DNA of 8,760 nucleotides from Deltaproteobacteria bacterium (GTDB lineage: Bacteria; Myxococcota; Polyangia; Polyangiales; B10-G4), in assembly GCA_019312705.1 (NCBI GenBank), contig JAFDCW010000123.1:1-8760 (forward strand). Direction: 5' to 3'. This document shows, one piece after another, positions 1-6,625 of this stretch. A model generated the notes under the pieces. It did no database searches. It saw only the letters and a program-made list of their open reading frames with translations, and was not told the origin of the DNA. How positions within the stretch are numbered: position 1 is the first letter of the stretch; each line of letters starts with the position of its first letter. The position numbers and the translations under genes are program-made.

Positions 1-707
1 GGGAGGATCTCTTGGAGGATTCGGCCGAGCTCTTCGGGCGAGAACGCGGGGCGTTCGGGGAGCCTCGCCATCGATCCATCGAGCCTCCACATCGGCTCGA
101 CGGTGGACGAGAGATGCAGGTCGCTCGCCCCCTCCTCGACCATCAGGCGCAGGTAGGTATTGATCGCCGGCTCGCCGGCCACGGTAACGTTGGGCACCCG
201 GGGCTTGCGAGCCGGTGTGGGCGCAGGCGCGGGGGCAGCCGCCGGAGCGGCGGCCGGGGAGGGCGCTCTGGCCCCCGGGTTCGCGACGATGCCGGGCGTG
301 CCCTGCATCGCGCCGCCGATGGGACGCTCGAATACATCCGAATCGTCGTTGGTATCGAGGCCCCCGCCGAGTTCGATGCCCGCGTCGATGCCGACGTCGT
401 CGCTGCCCTTGCCCGGGGTGACCCTCACCTCCCAGACCGCGGCCGACTTGGCCTCGACGGACACCGTGACCTGGATGCCGGGGCCTTGGTGCTGGAAGCG
501 CGTGCGCCCGGCGCTCGCGATCTCAGTCATGGCCCGCGGGGGAGCGGCCTCTTGGACCAGTTGCTGGATCTGAGTGTGATCGATGGGCTGTTTGCTCTGA
601 CGTTCGCCGGTCGGGAACGCGAACTTCACCGGGGTGCCAGAGCTGAGGATGACCGCGTCAGCCTGGTGGCGGACGAGGTGCTGAACATAGAAGTCGATGC
701 GTAACAT
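1..707 (-). CDS. PilT/PilU-like type IV pilus retraction ATPase, N-terminal part (runs off the left edge)
   Basis: The minus strand is open from an ATG at 707 to the window edge, giving 235 residues. Residues 182-235 match the start of the PilT family: INTYLRLMVEEGASDLHLSS, then WRLDG and a PEELGRILQEIL helix. PilT proteins are cytoplasmic hexameric ATPases that power pilus retraction and twitching motility; the Walker A and B motifs would lie beyond the edge. Residues 4-98 look like a second, diverged copy of the same PAS-like N-domain (IDFYVQHLVRHQADAVILSS, later a WEVRVTP strand). A Gly/Asp-rich then Ala/Pro-rich linker (about 99-175) joins the copies, so the protein is about 180 residues longer at its N-terminus than ordinary PilT. 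The start is fixed by an in-frame TAA at 720-722; no good Shine-Dalgarno is visible before it. Which paralog it is (PilT, PilU or other) cannot be decided without the ATPase core. Confidence 0.85.
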   Translation of the reverse strand, partial: MLRIDFYVQHLVRHQADAVILSSGTPVKFAFPTGERQSKQPIDHTQIQQLVQEAAPPRAMTEIASAGRTRFQHQGPGIQVTVSVEAKSAAVWEVRVTPGKGSDDVGIDAGIELGGGLDTNDDSDVFERPIGGAMQGTPGIVANPGARAPSPAAAPAAAPAPAPTPARKPRVPNVTVAGEPAINTYLRLMVEEGASDLHLSSTVEPMWRLDGSMARLPERPAFSPEELGRILQEIL

Positions 708-862
708 CGATATGGATTTTTACAGGAGTTGGCCCTCTACGACCACTGCTGGTTCCTGCATTCGATTCCGTTGGCGGCAATTCCGCTCTCACCGCATTGC
801 GGCCTGGCGGCAAGAAGGCGAAAGGGCGACGTCAGTCGACCGAAGCTGGATTGCTGCCCGCC

Positions 863-2002
863 CTATGGGTGCTGGCGGCGCCGCTGACGCCCGAGCAACA
901 AGAGCGCGAGGGCGGCCATCCAGACCGGTGCCCCCCGGCCGTCGACGGTCGAGCAATCGCAGCCACCGCTCGAGGCGCCAGGGTCGGTGCCGCCGTCGGG
1001 GGTCCCGCTGCCCGTGTCCGTCCCCGGTGCTCCCGAGTCGAAAGCCGCATCCCCGGCGTCGGGGGTGGGCGTGACGCCTGTATCCATGGTCGGTCCCGCG
1101 TCGTCGGGCGGTGAACCGCCGTCATAGGCCCCCGCGTCGTCGGCCCCCGAATCTCCGGCCCCCGAATCCGCGGCCCCTGCATCCGGGTCCGTGCCACTGT
1201 CCGCGGGTGTGCCGGCGTCCGTGGGAGGCACTCCCGCATCGCCGAAGGCCATCGTCCCGATTCGAACGTCGGTGATGCCGAGCTCGTCGCGGGACCCCGA
1301 CCCCGAGCCGTCGTCGACATCGAAGACGATCACCAAGGGCGCGCCGTCGGCGATCGGGATGGACGAGAGATCGATTCGCGCGCTCTGACACGCGCCCTGC
1401 CAGCTCGGCGCAGCGCTCGCGGCGACGGGGGTCTCGAAGATCAGCGACGCCACGGCGACGGTCCCGGTGGCGGCGCCCGAGGCGTCCACCTGAAGCGCTC
1501 GCACCCCCTGCACCACGGACCGGTCTTCATTGTTGAGCCACGCGAGGGCGTAGGACAGGTAGACCTCGGTCAGCGGCGCGCCGGTCGAGTTCAGGACCTG
1601 CAACCGAAACGAGCCGGGGGAGAAGGTTCGGTTCGACGGCTGCACGCCGAGGAGTGTGCGCGGGCTGCCCGAACACATGCTCGTCACGGGCGTGAACGCC
1701 CAGATGCCTCCGGCCCTCTCTCCGCCCGGGGACGTCCCGTTGGCGAAGTCCATGTTGCTGCTGGTCCCGCCGAAGTCGAGGTCGAGGGCGTTGACCCGGG
1801 TCGCTACCCATTCGTCCGAGTCCAGCTGCCCCGCCGTGGGCGACGGTGAGAATCCGGCAGCGGTATAGCTGGCGAAGTCGTAGGCGATGGTATTGCTGCC
1901 GGTCAGCGCCTGCTGGGCGCGTGCCGAGCCGGGTACTGAGATGATGGTTCCCAGGAGCAGGACCGACGAGATGGCGAACGAGAGAGTGAGACGAGACCGC
2001 AT
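863..2002 (-). CDS. Secreted surface protein with Asp-rich stalk and MYXO-CTERM-like anchor
   Basis: A 379-residue exported protein. Residues 1-29 are a signal peptide: basic MRSR, a hydrophobic core, and cleavage expected after SARA. Residues 30-252 resemble a beta-rich module known from secreted nuclease and PEP-CTERM-type proteins of other bacteria, with the hallmarks GFSPSPTAGQLDSDEW, GGIWAF, LLGVQPSN, FSPGSFRLQVLNSTG and SRDELGITDVRIG. Two cysteines (MCSG, GACQ) could pair. Residues 253-345 are a low-complexity Asp/Ala/Gly/Pro stalk. The tail has GCDCS (Cys 348, 350), a hydrophobic APVWMAALALLLLG helix and an RQRRR cluster. This is the tripartite form of MYXO-CTERM signals, which are thought to be processed at the Cys for outer-surface anchoring. 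No nuclease domain is present, so no enzymatic role is claimed. The reading frame opens further upstream to 2110, but the ATG at 2002 puts the signal peptide at the N-terminus and leaves 106 bp to the divergent neighbour. No strong ribosome binding site is seen. Confidence 0.85.
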   Translation of the reverse strand: MRSRLTLSFAISSVLLLGTIISVPGSARAQQALTGSNTIAYDFASYTAAGFSPSPTAGQLDSDEWVATRVNALDLDFGGTSSNMDFANGTSPGGERAGGIWAFTPVTSMCSGSPRTLLGVQPSNRTFSPGSFRLQVLNSTGAPLTEVYLSYALAWLNNEDRSVVQGVRALQVDASGAATGTVAVASLIFETPVAASAAPSWQGACQSARIDLSSIPIADGAPLVIVFDVDDGSGSGSRDELGITDVRIGTMAFGDAGVPPTDAGTPADSGTDPDAGAADSGAGDSGADDAGAYDGGSPPDDAGPTMDTGVTPTPDAGDAAFDSGAPGTDTGSGTPDGGTDPGASSGGCDCSTVDGRGAPVWMAALALLLLGRQRRRQHP

Positions 2003-2108
2003 GCGCCGGAGGCTAGCAGTCCTCGCAGGCCCCCGCCCCTGCGGGGTGGACGCCGCCCCGGAAACGAGCGAGGCTGCGTCCCTTGCCAGCTCGGAGGACG
2101 AGGCGCGC
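2003..2108. promoter_or_regulatory. Divergent intergenic region with GC-rich hairpin
   Basis: This 106-bp gap between two divergent start codons must contain the promoters for both the surface protein (minus) and the glycosyltransferase-like operon (plus), unless transcription enters from further away. I see no convincing sigma-70 or sigma-54 boxes. A perfect 6-bp stem CCCCGC (2031-2036) / GCGGGG (2041-2046) with a 4-nt loop lies inside. The GGAGGA at 2093-2098 is the likely ribosome binding site for the plus-strand gene. Confidence 0.4.
2093..2098 (+). promoter_or_regulatory. Shine-Dalgarno GGAGGA deciding the start at 2109
   Basis: GGAGGA lies 10 nt before the ATG at 2109 and 28 nt before the alternative ATG at 2127. 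It therefore favours the upstream start, although the spacing is slightly long. Confidence 0.5.
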
Positions 2109-3302
2109 ATGGGTGATGCAAAGACGATGCGGATCGTGGTCCTCGACGGACGGAGCGACCCCTACGCGGCGAAGGTGACGGCGTCGATCGCGACCGCCCT
2201 CGATACGGCGCAGTCCGGGGGGCGGTCGCGCGGCGAGGCTGCTGCCGATGCCACCGATGCCGGACCCCCCCTTGCGCGGGAGCCCCTCACGGGGCCCGTG
2301 GCCGACGACGACGTCGTGCACGCCGCGGACGCGGCGGTGATTCTCGACCCCGGGTCCATGGCCCGGGCCGCCGAGGCCGGGGTCGGCCTCTCGGTCGTAG
2401 TCTTCCCGAGCTTCGACCTCGCCTGGGGCGGAGACCTCGCGGACGCGGACCGGGTGGTCGTCGCCCACGAGAGTCTGGTCGCCGAGGCGATTCGCCGCGG
2501 CGCGCCCCGCGGCCGGGTGGACGTTGCCGGCCCCGTCGCCCCCCTCGGCTTCGAGGTCCCCGAGGACCGGGTCCAGCTGCGAGAAGACCTCGTCGACGGC
2601 GCTGCCGGCGGGATCGTGCTCATCTCCGCGGCGGCCCTCGAGGAGCATGGGGTCCAGGCCATCATGGTGCAGCTCACCTTGGTCCAGGAGGGCACGGCGT
2701 TTCTCTTCGACGTCGGCCGCGACGCCGAGACCGCCGAGACGATTCGACGCCTCGCTCCGGTCCACGACCTCCGGGCGTGGCTCTTTGCCGAAGTGCCTGG
2801 CTGCGAGCGCTACTGGCAGCTTGCCGATGCTGTTGTTGGCCGGTCCCGGGGATACGAAGTGAACCGCGCTCTCGCGGTCGGCGCGCCGCTGGTCCTTCTG
2901 CCTCCGGGGCGCAGCGACGCCCTCGCCGCGCGCACCCTCGAGGCCCTCGGTGTGGGAAGCGACGCCGAGGTCCTCGCGACCCTCGCCGTCGCCATCGACC
3001 GGGCCCTCGAAGCGGACAACCTCGAAGACGCTCGCCGCGCCATCGCCGGCCTCGACATCCCCGGCGCGGCAGGTCGAATCGCCGGTGGAGTTCGGGCGGC
3101 CTGGGAAGAGCGCCGCGCGGCCGGCCCGGTGCGCCGCCGGGGCCTCCCCCATGGCCTCGAAGCGCTCCCCCGGCAAGACTCGGGCGGGCCGCCCATCGCG
3201 CCTTCGGAGCGCCCCGGCAGCGGCCGGGGCGAGCTGGACGATCTCGAGGGCCGAATCGAGCGTGAACTCGACGCGCTCAAGCGGAAGCTCCAGGTACCGT
3301 GA
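2109..3302 (+). CDS. GT-B glycosyltransferase-like protein (GT28/MGDG-synthase-like) with C-terminal coiled coil
   Basis: A 397-residue, probably cytosolic protein. The fold looks like a two-domain GT-B glycosyltransferase. The N-terminal half has alternating strands and helices (MRIVVLDG, AAVILDPG, LSVVVFP) and a DRVVVAHESLVAEAIRRGAP segment resembling the 'vps...re.l...Gvp..rv.v.G.pv' part of MGDG-synthase/MurG relatives. The C-terminal half has YWQLADAVVGRSRGYEVNRA (235-254) followed by LAVGAPLVLLPPG, matching the sugar-nucleotide site of GT28 enzymes. The family's N-terminal glycine-rich loop and catalytic His are not obvious, so activity is uncertain. Residues 335-373 are a Pro/Arg-rich linker and 375-394 (ELDDLEGRIERELDALKRKL) form a short coiled coil. 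The ATG at 2109 was chosen for GGAGGA 10-11 nt upstream; ATG 2127 would start at MRIVVLDG without such a site. The gene is followed 12-15 nt later by a membrane protein gene, which suggests an operon. A nucleotide-sugar epimerase-like or non-catalytic role is possible. Confidence 0.65.
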   Translation: MGDAKTMRIVVLDGRSDPYAAKVTASIATALDTAQSGGRSRGEAAADATDAGPPLAREPLTGPVADDDVVHAADAAVILDPGSMARAAEAGVGLSVVVFPSFDLAWGGDLADADRVVVAHESLVAEAIRRGAPRGRVDVAGPVAPLGFEVPEDRVQLREDLVDGAAGGIVLISAAALEEHGVQAIMVQLTLVQEGTAFLFDVGRDAETAETIRRLAPVHDLRAWLFAEVPGCERYWQLADAVVGRSRGYEVNRALAVGAPLVLLPPGRSDALAARTLEALGVGSDAEVLATLAVAIDRALEADNLEDARRAIAGLDIPGAAGRIAGGVRAAWEERRAAGPVRRRGLPHGLEALPRQDSGGPPIAPSERPGSGRGELDDLEGRIERELDALKRKLQVP

Positions 3303-3317
3303 GTCGTTAGGTACGTG

Positions 3318-4562
3318 ATGGCGAAGAGAGAAGCGATCAGGACCGACGACGTGGCTCGGGCCACGCATGCTGCCCGAGAGCATCCCGAGGCGGCGCGCCT
3401 CGGTGCCTTCGTTTTCGACGTGCTCTCGCGGCAGGCCGAAGGCGAGGCACTCTTGGTAGGGCACAAGCACGTCGACAAGCGGGCGACCGAGCACGGGGTG
3501 ACAGAGACCATTGGCGAGACGCCTCAGGGCAATGTGCTCTCTATCGTCACCCGGGGTCCCGACACCCCCCGGGAGCGCGCCCTCGTCGCGGCCTTCGCCC
3601 TCGTCGGTCTCGGTGACCGGCTCACGCCCGATGTTCGGGACCAGACGGGTCACGATGGCGTCGCGACCCTCGTCAACTTCGTCCGGCACGCCGATTGGCT
3701 CGAGGTGGCCACGCCCCTGGTCATCTATCCGTTCGTCGATGAGGTTCTCGGCCAAGAGGCGGCGGGCCGGGTATGGAGCGCCGTCGCCGATGCGTGTGTC
3801 TCGGCGCGCCCGGATTCCCTGTCGCACGGCGCCCACGGGGCCGCCGCGTTGCGCGTCTCTGCCCTGGCGTCGTCGTCGTCGGAGGCGGCTCGGGAGGGCC
3901 TCGGCCGCATCGCTCGCCACGCCGCGTCGCCCGCTCTCCGCGCCGCCGCCTCGTTTGCCGTCGGAGATGACGGGCAGGCCGCACCCGAAGAGGGGGGGAG
4001 GGTGATCCGCGTGAGCGGCCGCGCCGGGCGGGTCCGCCACAAGCCCGTCCTCGAGGCCCTTCGGTACCTCTCGGGCTGGGCCTTCTTCGCTCAAGCTTTT
4101 CGCCTGGCTTCGGCCCTCCTCGGTGTTCAGCGGCCGGTCGAGCTCCGGTTGATTGCCGGCGGCGTCGAGGTTCGGCAGCAGCTCACCTGGTTCACGCGAA
4201 TCATTCGCGAACAAGAAGAGGTGGTCCCGACGGCGGGCATCGTGCGTCTCCGGCGGGACGTGCGCTTCCCGGCGATCCACCTCCTCGTTGGCATGCTGTT
4301 CCTCTCGGTTGGGGTGCTGGTCGGCGGGGCTCTGGCGGTCGATGCGGCCCGGAGTGGTTCGACCTGGCTCTTCCTCATCGCCGCGGGGTTGGTGCTCGTG
4401 GGCGCCGGCGTCGACTTCGCGCTGGATGTGCTCATGCCCGCGAAGCGCGGACGCATCGCCGTCGAGCTCGCCCCGAGGCAGGGCTCCCCGCACCGGGTTG
4501 AGGGCGTCACGGTCGAGGGCGCCGAGAAGTTTCTCGGTGCCGTGCGTCAGCGCCTGAGCTGA
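3318..4562 (+). CDS. Unrecognised protein with two C-terminal transmembrane helices
   Basis: A 414-residue protein I cannot assign to a family. The first ~235 residues are soluble and mostly helical (for example AALVAAFALVGLG-type segments, ADWLEVATPLVIYPFVDEVL, and an Ala/Ser-rich stretch around 165-215). Two hydrophobic helices follow near residues 320-342 (IHLLVGMLFLSVGVLVGGAL) and 349-372 (WLFLIAAGLVLVGAGVDFAL), separated by a short DAARSGS turn: a helical hairpin. The ~43-residue tail after them (basic PAKRGR, then VEGAEKFLGAVRQRL) is hydrophilic. The large domain and the tail are then on the same side, probably cytoplasmic, as there is no signal peptide. The start may be GTG 3315 or ATG 3318; no Shine-Dalgarno is visible, and the gene follows the upstream stop by only 12-15 nt, which points to translational coupling in an operon. 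Its partner suggests a membrane or envelope task, but that is inference only. Confidence 0.75.
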   Translation: MAKREAIRTDDVARATHAAREHPEAARLGAFVFDVLSRQAEGEALLVGHKHVDKRATEHGVTETIGETPQGNVLSIVTRGPDTPRERALVAAFALVGLGDRLTPDVRDQTGHDGVATLVNFVRHADWLEVATPLVIYPFVDEVLGQEAAGRVWSAVADACVSARPDSLSHGAHGAAALRVSALASSSSEAAREGLGRIARHAASPALRAAASFAVGDDGQAAPEEGGRVIRVSGRAGRVRHKPVLEALRYLSGWAFFAQAFRLASALLGVQRPVELRLIAGGVEVRQQLTWFTRIIREQEEVVPTAGIVRLRRDVRFPAIHLLVGMLFLSVGVLVGGALAVDAARSGSTWLFLIAAGLVLVGAGVDFALDVLMPAKRGRIAVELAPRQGSPHRVEGVTVEGAEKFLGAVRQRLS

Positions 4563-4582
4563 CGCGTCGGTGGGTAATACCG

Positions 4583-4667
4583 CGCTAAACAGTGTCGGAT
4601 GGAGCGTGAGACACAAGCGAGGCCAGATCGCGCCGTGGATCACGCTCCAGGCGATGCTGTTTAGGCG
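4583..4667. repeat. Long imperfect inverted repeat between convergent genes (possible bidirectional terminator)
   Basis: The left arm 4583-4609 pairs with the right arm 4640-4667. There are 23 Watson-Crick matches of 27, including a perfect 10-bp inner block (TGGAGCGTGA) and a 7-bp block (TAAACAG), plus one single-base bulge. In plus-strand RNA two of the four mismatches become G-U wobbles. The 30-nt loop holds a smaller stem, GCGA (4617-4620) / TCGC (4628-4631). The element starts 20 nt after the stop of the plus-strand gene, and its right arm covers the last codons and TAA of the minus-strand gene. The position fits a terminator or transcript-end structure for both genes, but no T-run follows, so a Rho-independent terminator in the E. 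coli sense is not proven. Confidence 0.6.
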
Positions 4668-5500
4668 TCGTTGCCGATGATGGGCAGGTGGGCAACGTTC
4701 AGGGCCGAGCGCACTACCTGGTAGTCAGCGAGGTCGGCCGGTACGAAGCGGGCGACTTGAAGCAGCTCGGTCAGCACGGCCGCGCCATCTTTGTCTTTGT
4801 GCAGCTTCGAAAATGCGGCGATGACCCGCTGCTCCATGTCTTCTTCGAGGGGCGACGGAGAGCACACGACATCACGGGGTATGGTCCGGCTCTCCATGAC
4901 CACGCGCATATCGATGCCGTGGTCGGTCCAGCCGGCGCTGAGCACCTCCGACTCCGGGCCGTCGGCGGCGTTGCGAACGTAGGTCGCGCCGACGTCCACC
5001 TTGCCGCTCTCCACGGCGCGCACCACGGCCTCGTGGCTGCGGAAAAACTCCTCTTCCGCGAACATCTTGTCGGGGTGCAGGCCCTTCGACATGAGCGCGA
5101 AGCGCGGAAAGAGGAACCCCGCGGAGGAGCTCGGATCTACCCAGCCCATCACCGTATCCGTGAGGTCTTCGGGGGTGCGGATTTCGCTGTCGGGCCTCGT
5201 GAAGATGGCACCGCGGTAGAACCCTGGAGGATTGCGCTCGACTCCGAGGAGGAGCCGGGTTCGCTCGCGTTGGTCGGCTACGCGAACGTATACCGCCGGG
5301 GGAAGCCACGCGAGGTCGAGTTCGCCGCTCATGCACCGGCGCATCAGGCGTGTGTAGCTGCGCGCCGTGACCAGCGTGACGCGAACGTCGAGGACCTTTG
5401 CCATGAGCTTGGCGAACCGCTCGCGCAGCCCAGCGCCCCCTTGTCCGAGGGCGACGGGGCCGATACCGAAGGTGATTCGCTCCATGGCCTCTACGACCAT
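4661..5500 (-). CDS. PhnD-like phosphate/phosphonate-type substrate-binding protein without signal peptide
   Basis: A 279-residue protein of the PhnD family of periplasmic-binding-protein folds (type II). Visible landmarks: an opening ITFGIGPVAL strand; SYTRLMRRCMSGELDLAWLP (48-67), equivalent to the conserved 'Y..l...l..g.iDla.l.p' helix and strand; FYRGAIFTRPDS; the hinge/ligand-loop region GWVDPSSSAGFLFPRFAL (119-136), where SSS-AG contacts the ligand in family members; and the second-lobe signature FFRSHEAVVRAVESGKVDVG (152-171). Length is normal for the mature domain, but the N-terminus has no signal peptide or lipobox. It should therefore stay in the cytosol unless exported another way. 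No ABC permease or ATPase gene is nearby. Start choices are ATG 5500 (7 nt after the upstream stop) or ATG 5485; both lack a strong Shine-Dalgarno. It probably shares an mRNA with the membrane-anchored protein upstream. The ligand is unknown; phosphonate is not implied by the fold alone. Confidence 0.8.
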   Translation of the reverse strand: MVVEAMERITFGIGPVALGQGGAGLRERFAKLMAKVLDVRVTLVTARSYTRLMRRCMSGELDLAWLPPAVYVRVADQRERTRLLLGVERNPPGFYRGAIFTRPDSEIRTPEDLTDTVMGWVDPSSSAGFLFPRFALMSKGLHPDKMFAEEEFFRSHEAVVRAVESGKVDVGATYVRNAADGPESEVLSAGWTDHGIDMRVVMESRTIPRDVVCSPSPLEEDMEQRVIAAFSKLHKDKDGAAVLTELLQVARFVPADLADYQVVRSALNVAHLPIIGNDA

Positions 5501-5507
5501 AGCAAAC

Positions 5508-6557
5508 TTACTCGTCGCGCTCGATGATGGCGTCGGGGGTCGCTTCGAGTCGCTGGGGCGCCCCGCGGTCTCGGGCTGGAGTGTCCCAGATGGCCAAGAG
5601 CAGGGAGAGGGTACGGTCGAGGCGCTCTGCCGAGAGCCTCAGGGTCAAATGCACGTCGTGGCCCCGCGCCTCGACGGCCAATTGGCGGACCAGGGGGCGG
5701 GTGACCGCCGCGGAAAGGCCGCCCGCGTCGAGCGCCCCTTCGATGAGCCCTTCGAGGGCCCGGGCGGCCTCGGTCGCAGTGGATTCGTCGCGCATCGAGA
5801 GCACGGCCTCGACGCCCAGGCCGTCTCGGAGTCCTGCCCCCAGCCCCAAGGCCCGGGCCCCGGCAATGGCGCCGAGGCTCGCGTCCGTCGACGCCCGGAG
5901 GCGCTCTTGCAAGGCGCGGCGCCAACCGTCAGGGATGTGGGCGACGAAGGCGATGTCGCGGCCTCGGGCGACCGTGGTCCAGAGGCGGGCCAGTACCGGG
6001 TCCCGGGCTGCGCTTGGCTCGTCGCCGCGGACCGCCCGGACGATGGCGGTGACGACCTCTTCGTCTCCCCCGGCGATGCCGTCGGCGCCGATGAACGCGG
6101 CACGTGACGCACCACGACCGGCCACAGCGGGCACACCGGCTATCGTGATCTGGCGGAGGGATCCTCCATCGGCCTCGACCACTCGACTCACGCAGGAGCC
6201 GAGGTCTTCCCCGTCGAACGCTCCGCGGGCGATCAGACCGACCCACTCGAGGTCGCCGGGGGCGCTTCCCGAGGCGAACGCCGTCACCTCGCTCAGCGCT
6301 CCGAGGGGGTCACCTCCGCAGAGCTCCTCGATGCGCCGGACCCCCGTGTCGCCCCCCCGGTCGGCGACCAGGCGTTGCCAGATGACCGAGCCGAGGACGG
6401 CCTCGACGTCGACGTGCAGTACTGCCGTCGTGCCCGCCGGGACGGCCCCGAGGGGGGCCTGGGGCAGGTGCGGGGTGCGCCCCCCGAGCAGCCACGAGCC
6501 CGCCCCGACGATCGCCACGATCCCTAGGAGTATCCACAGGTTGCGCCGCCTCGCCAT
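5508..6557 (-). CDS. Membrane-anchored, probably periplasmic protein of unknown function
   Basis: A 349-residue protein with a basic N-terminus (MARRR), one hydrophobic helix (about 6-24, NLWILLGIVAIVGAGSWLLG) and a long soluble remainder; the positive-inside rule places that remainder in the periplasm. The opening after the anchor, LGAVPAGTTAVLHVDVEAVL, has the 'P..t.avl.vd...l' character seen in DUF3352-like and other putative envelope proteins, which often have repeated strand-helix units. A later VARGRDIAFVAHIPDGWRRA and a C-terminal HDVHLTLRLSAERL stretch fit such alternating structure. Two cysteines (ELCGG, GSCVS) could form a disulfide. I do not recognise a catalytic motif. The ATG at 6557 is supported by the membrane anchor at the very N-terminus, with a weak GAAGG site just upstream. 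The stop lies 7 nt before the PhnD-like gene, so both are probably one operon. Confidence 0.75.
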   Translation of the reverse strand: MARRRNLWILLGIVAIVGAGSWLLGGRTPHLPQAPLGAVPAGTTAVLHVDVEAVLGSVIWQRLVADRGGDTGVRRIEELCGGDPLGALSEVTAFASGSAPGDLEWVGLIARGAFDGEDLGSCVSRVVEADGGSLRQITIAGVPAVAGRGASRAAFIGADGIAGGDEEVVTAIVRAVRGDEPSAARDPVLARLWTTVARGRDIAFVAHIPDGWRRALQERLRASTDASLGAIAGARALGLGAGLRDGLGVEAVLSMRDESTATEAARALEGLIEGALDAGGLSAAVTRPLVRQLAVEARGHDVHLTLRLSAERLDRTLSLLLAIWDTPARDRGAPQRLEATPDAIIERDE

Positions 6558-6596
6558 GGCGCCTTCATCCCACGATGGGCCCCCCTCGTCGAGTCC

Positions 6597-6625
6597 CAGA
6601 CAAGGAGGCCTACATGTGGTATAGC
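6597..6625 (+). promoter_or_regulatory. Candidate sigma-70-type promoter with extended -10
   Basis: CAGACA (6597-6602, 4/6 to TTGACA) is separated by 17 nt from TATAGC (6620-6625), which is preceded by TGG, an extended -10 element. It is oriented toward the pseudo-receiver gene. If used, transcription would begin near 6632, inside the small ORF at 6614; both interpretations cannot be fully right at once. It was found by eye against a GC-rich background, so it is tentative. Confidence 0.3.

Noticed and set aside
12..704. 230-codon plus-strand frame opposite the PilT-like gene
   Set aside because: The minus strand carries recognisable PilT sequence over the whole span; the plus-strand product is low-complexity Arg/Gly-rich.
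708..862. 13-codon ORF and terminator-like structures between the PilT-like and surface-protein genes
   Set aside because: The short ORF (ending at the TAA 720-722) lacks a ribosome binding site, and no stem followed by a T-run on the transcribed strand could be found.
1050..1245. Repetitive GC-rich DNA as a tandem repeat or CRISPR-like array
   Set aside because: The repetition is just codons for the Asp/Ala/Gly-rich stalk; there are no regular direct repeats with spacers.
1887..2108. Upstream extension of the glycosyltransferase-like gene to 1887
   Set aside because: It would overlap the signal-peptide coding end of the divergent surface-protein gene, and the GGAGGA at 2093 supports the ATG at 2109.
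2003..2110. 36-residue N-terminal extension of the surface protein
   Set aside because: It would bury the signal peptide and leave no promoter space; the Met at 2002 directly precedes the basic and hydrophobic signal segment.
2013..4643. 876-codon open frame on the minus strand across the glycosyltransferase-like and membrane protein genes
   Set aside because: It is antisense to two genes with recognisable structure, its product is rich in Arg/Glu/Gly/His with no domain or membrane segments, and it spans the convergent repeat. Long antisense frames are expected where third positions are nearly always G or C.
4688..5527. 279-codon plus-strand frame opposite the PhnD-like gene
   Set aside because: It mirrors the PhnD-like gene, which has clear family motifs; the plus-strand product resembles nothing and has shadow-like His/Arg/Ala composition.
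5367..6624. Plus-strand frames of 246 and 366 codons opposite the membrane-anchored protein
   Set aside because: The minus-strand frame has a proper N-terminal membrane anchor and operon spacing; the plus-strand products are Ser/Arg/Pro-rich and also cross the divergent promoter region.
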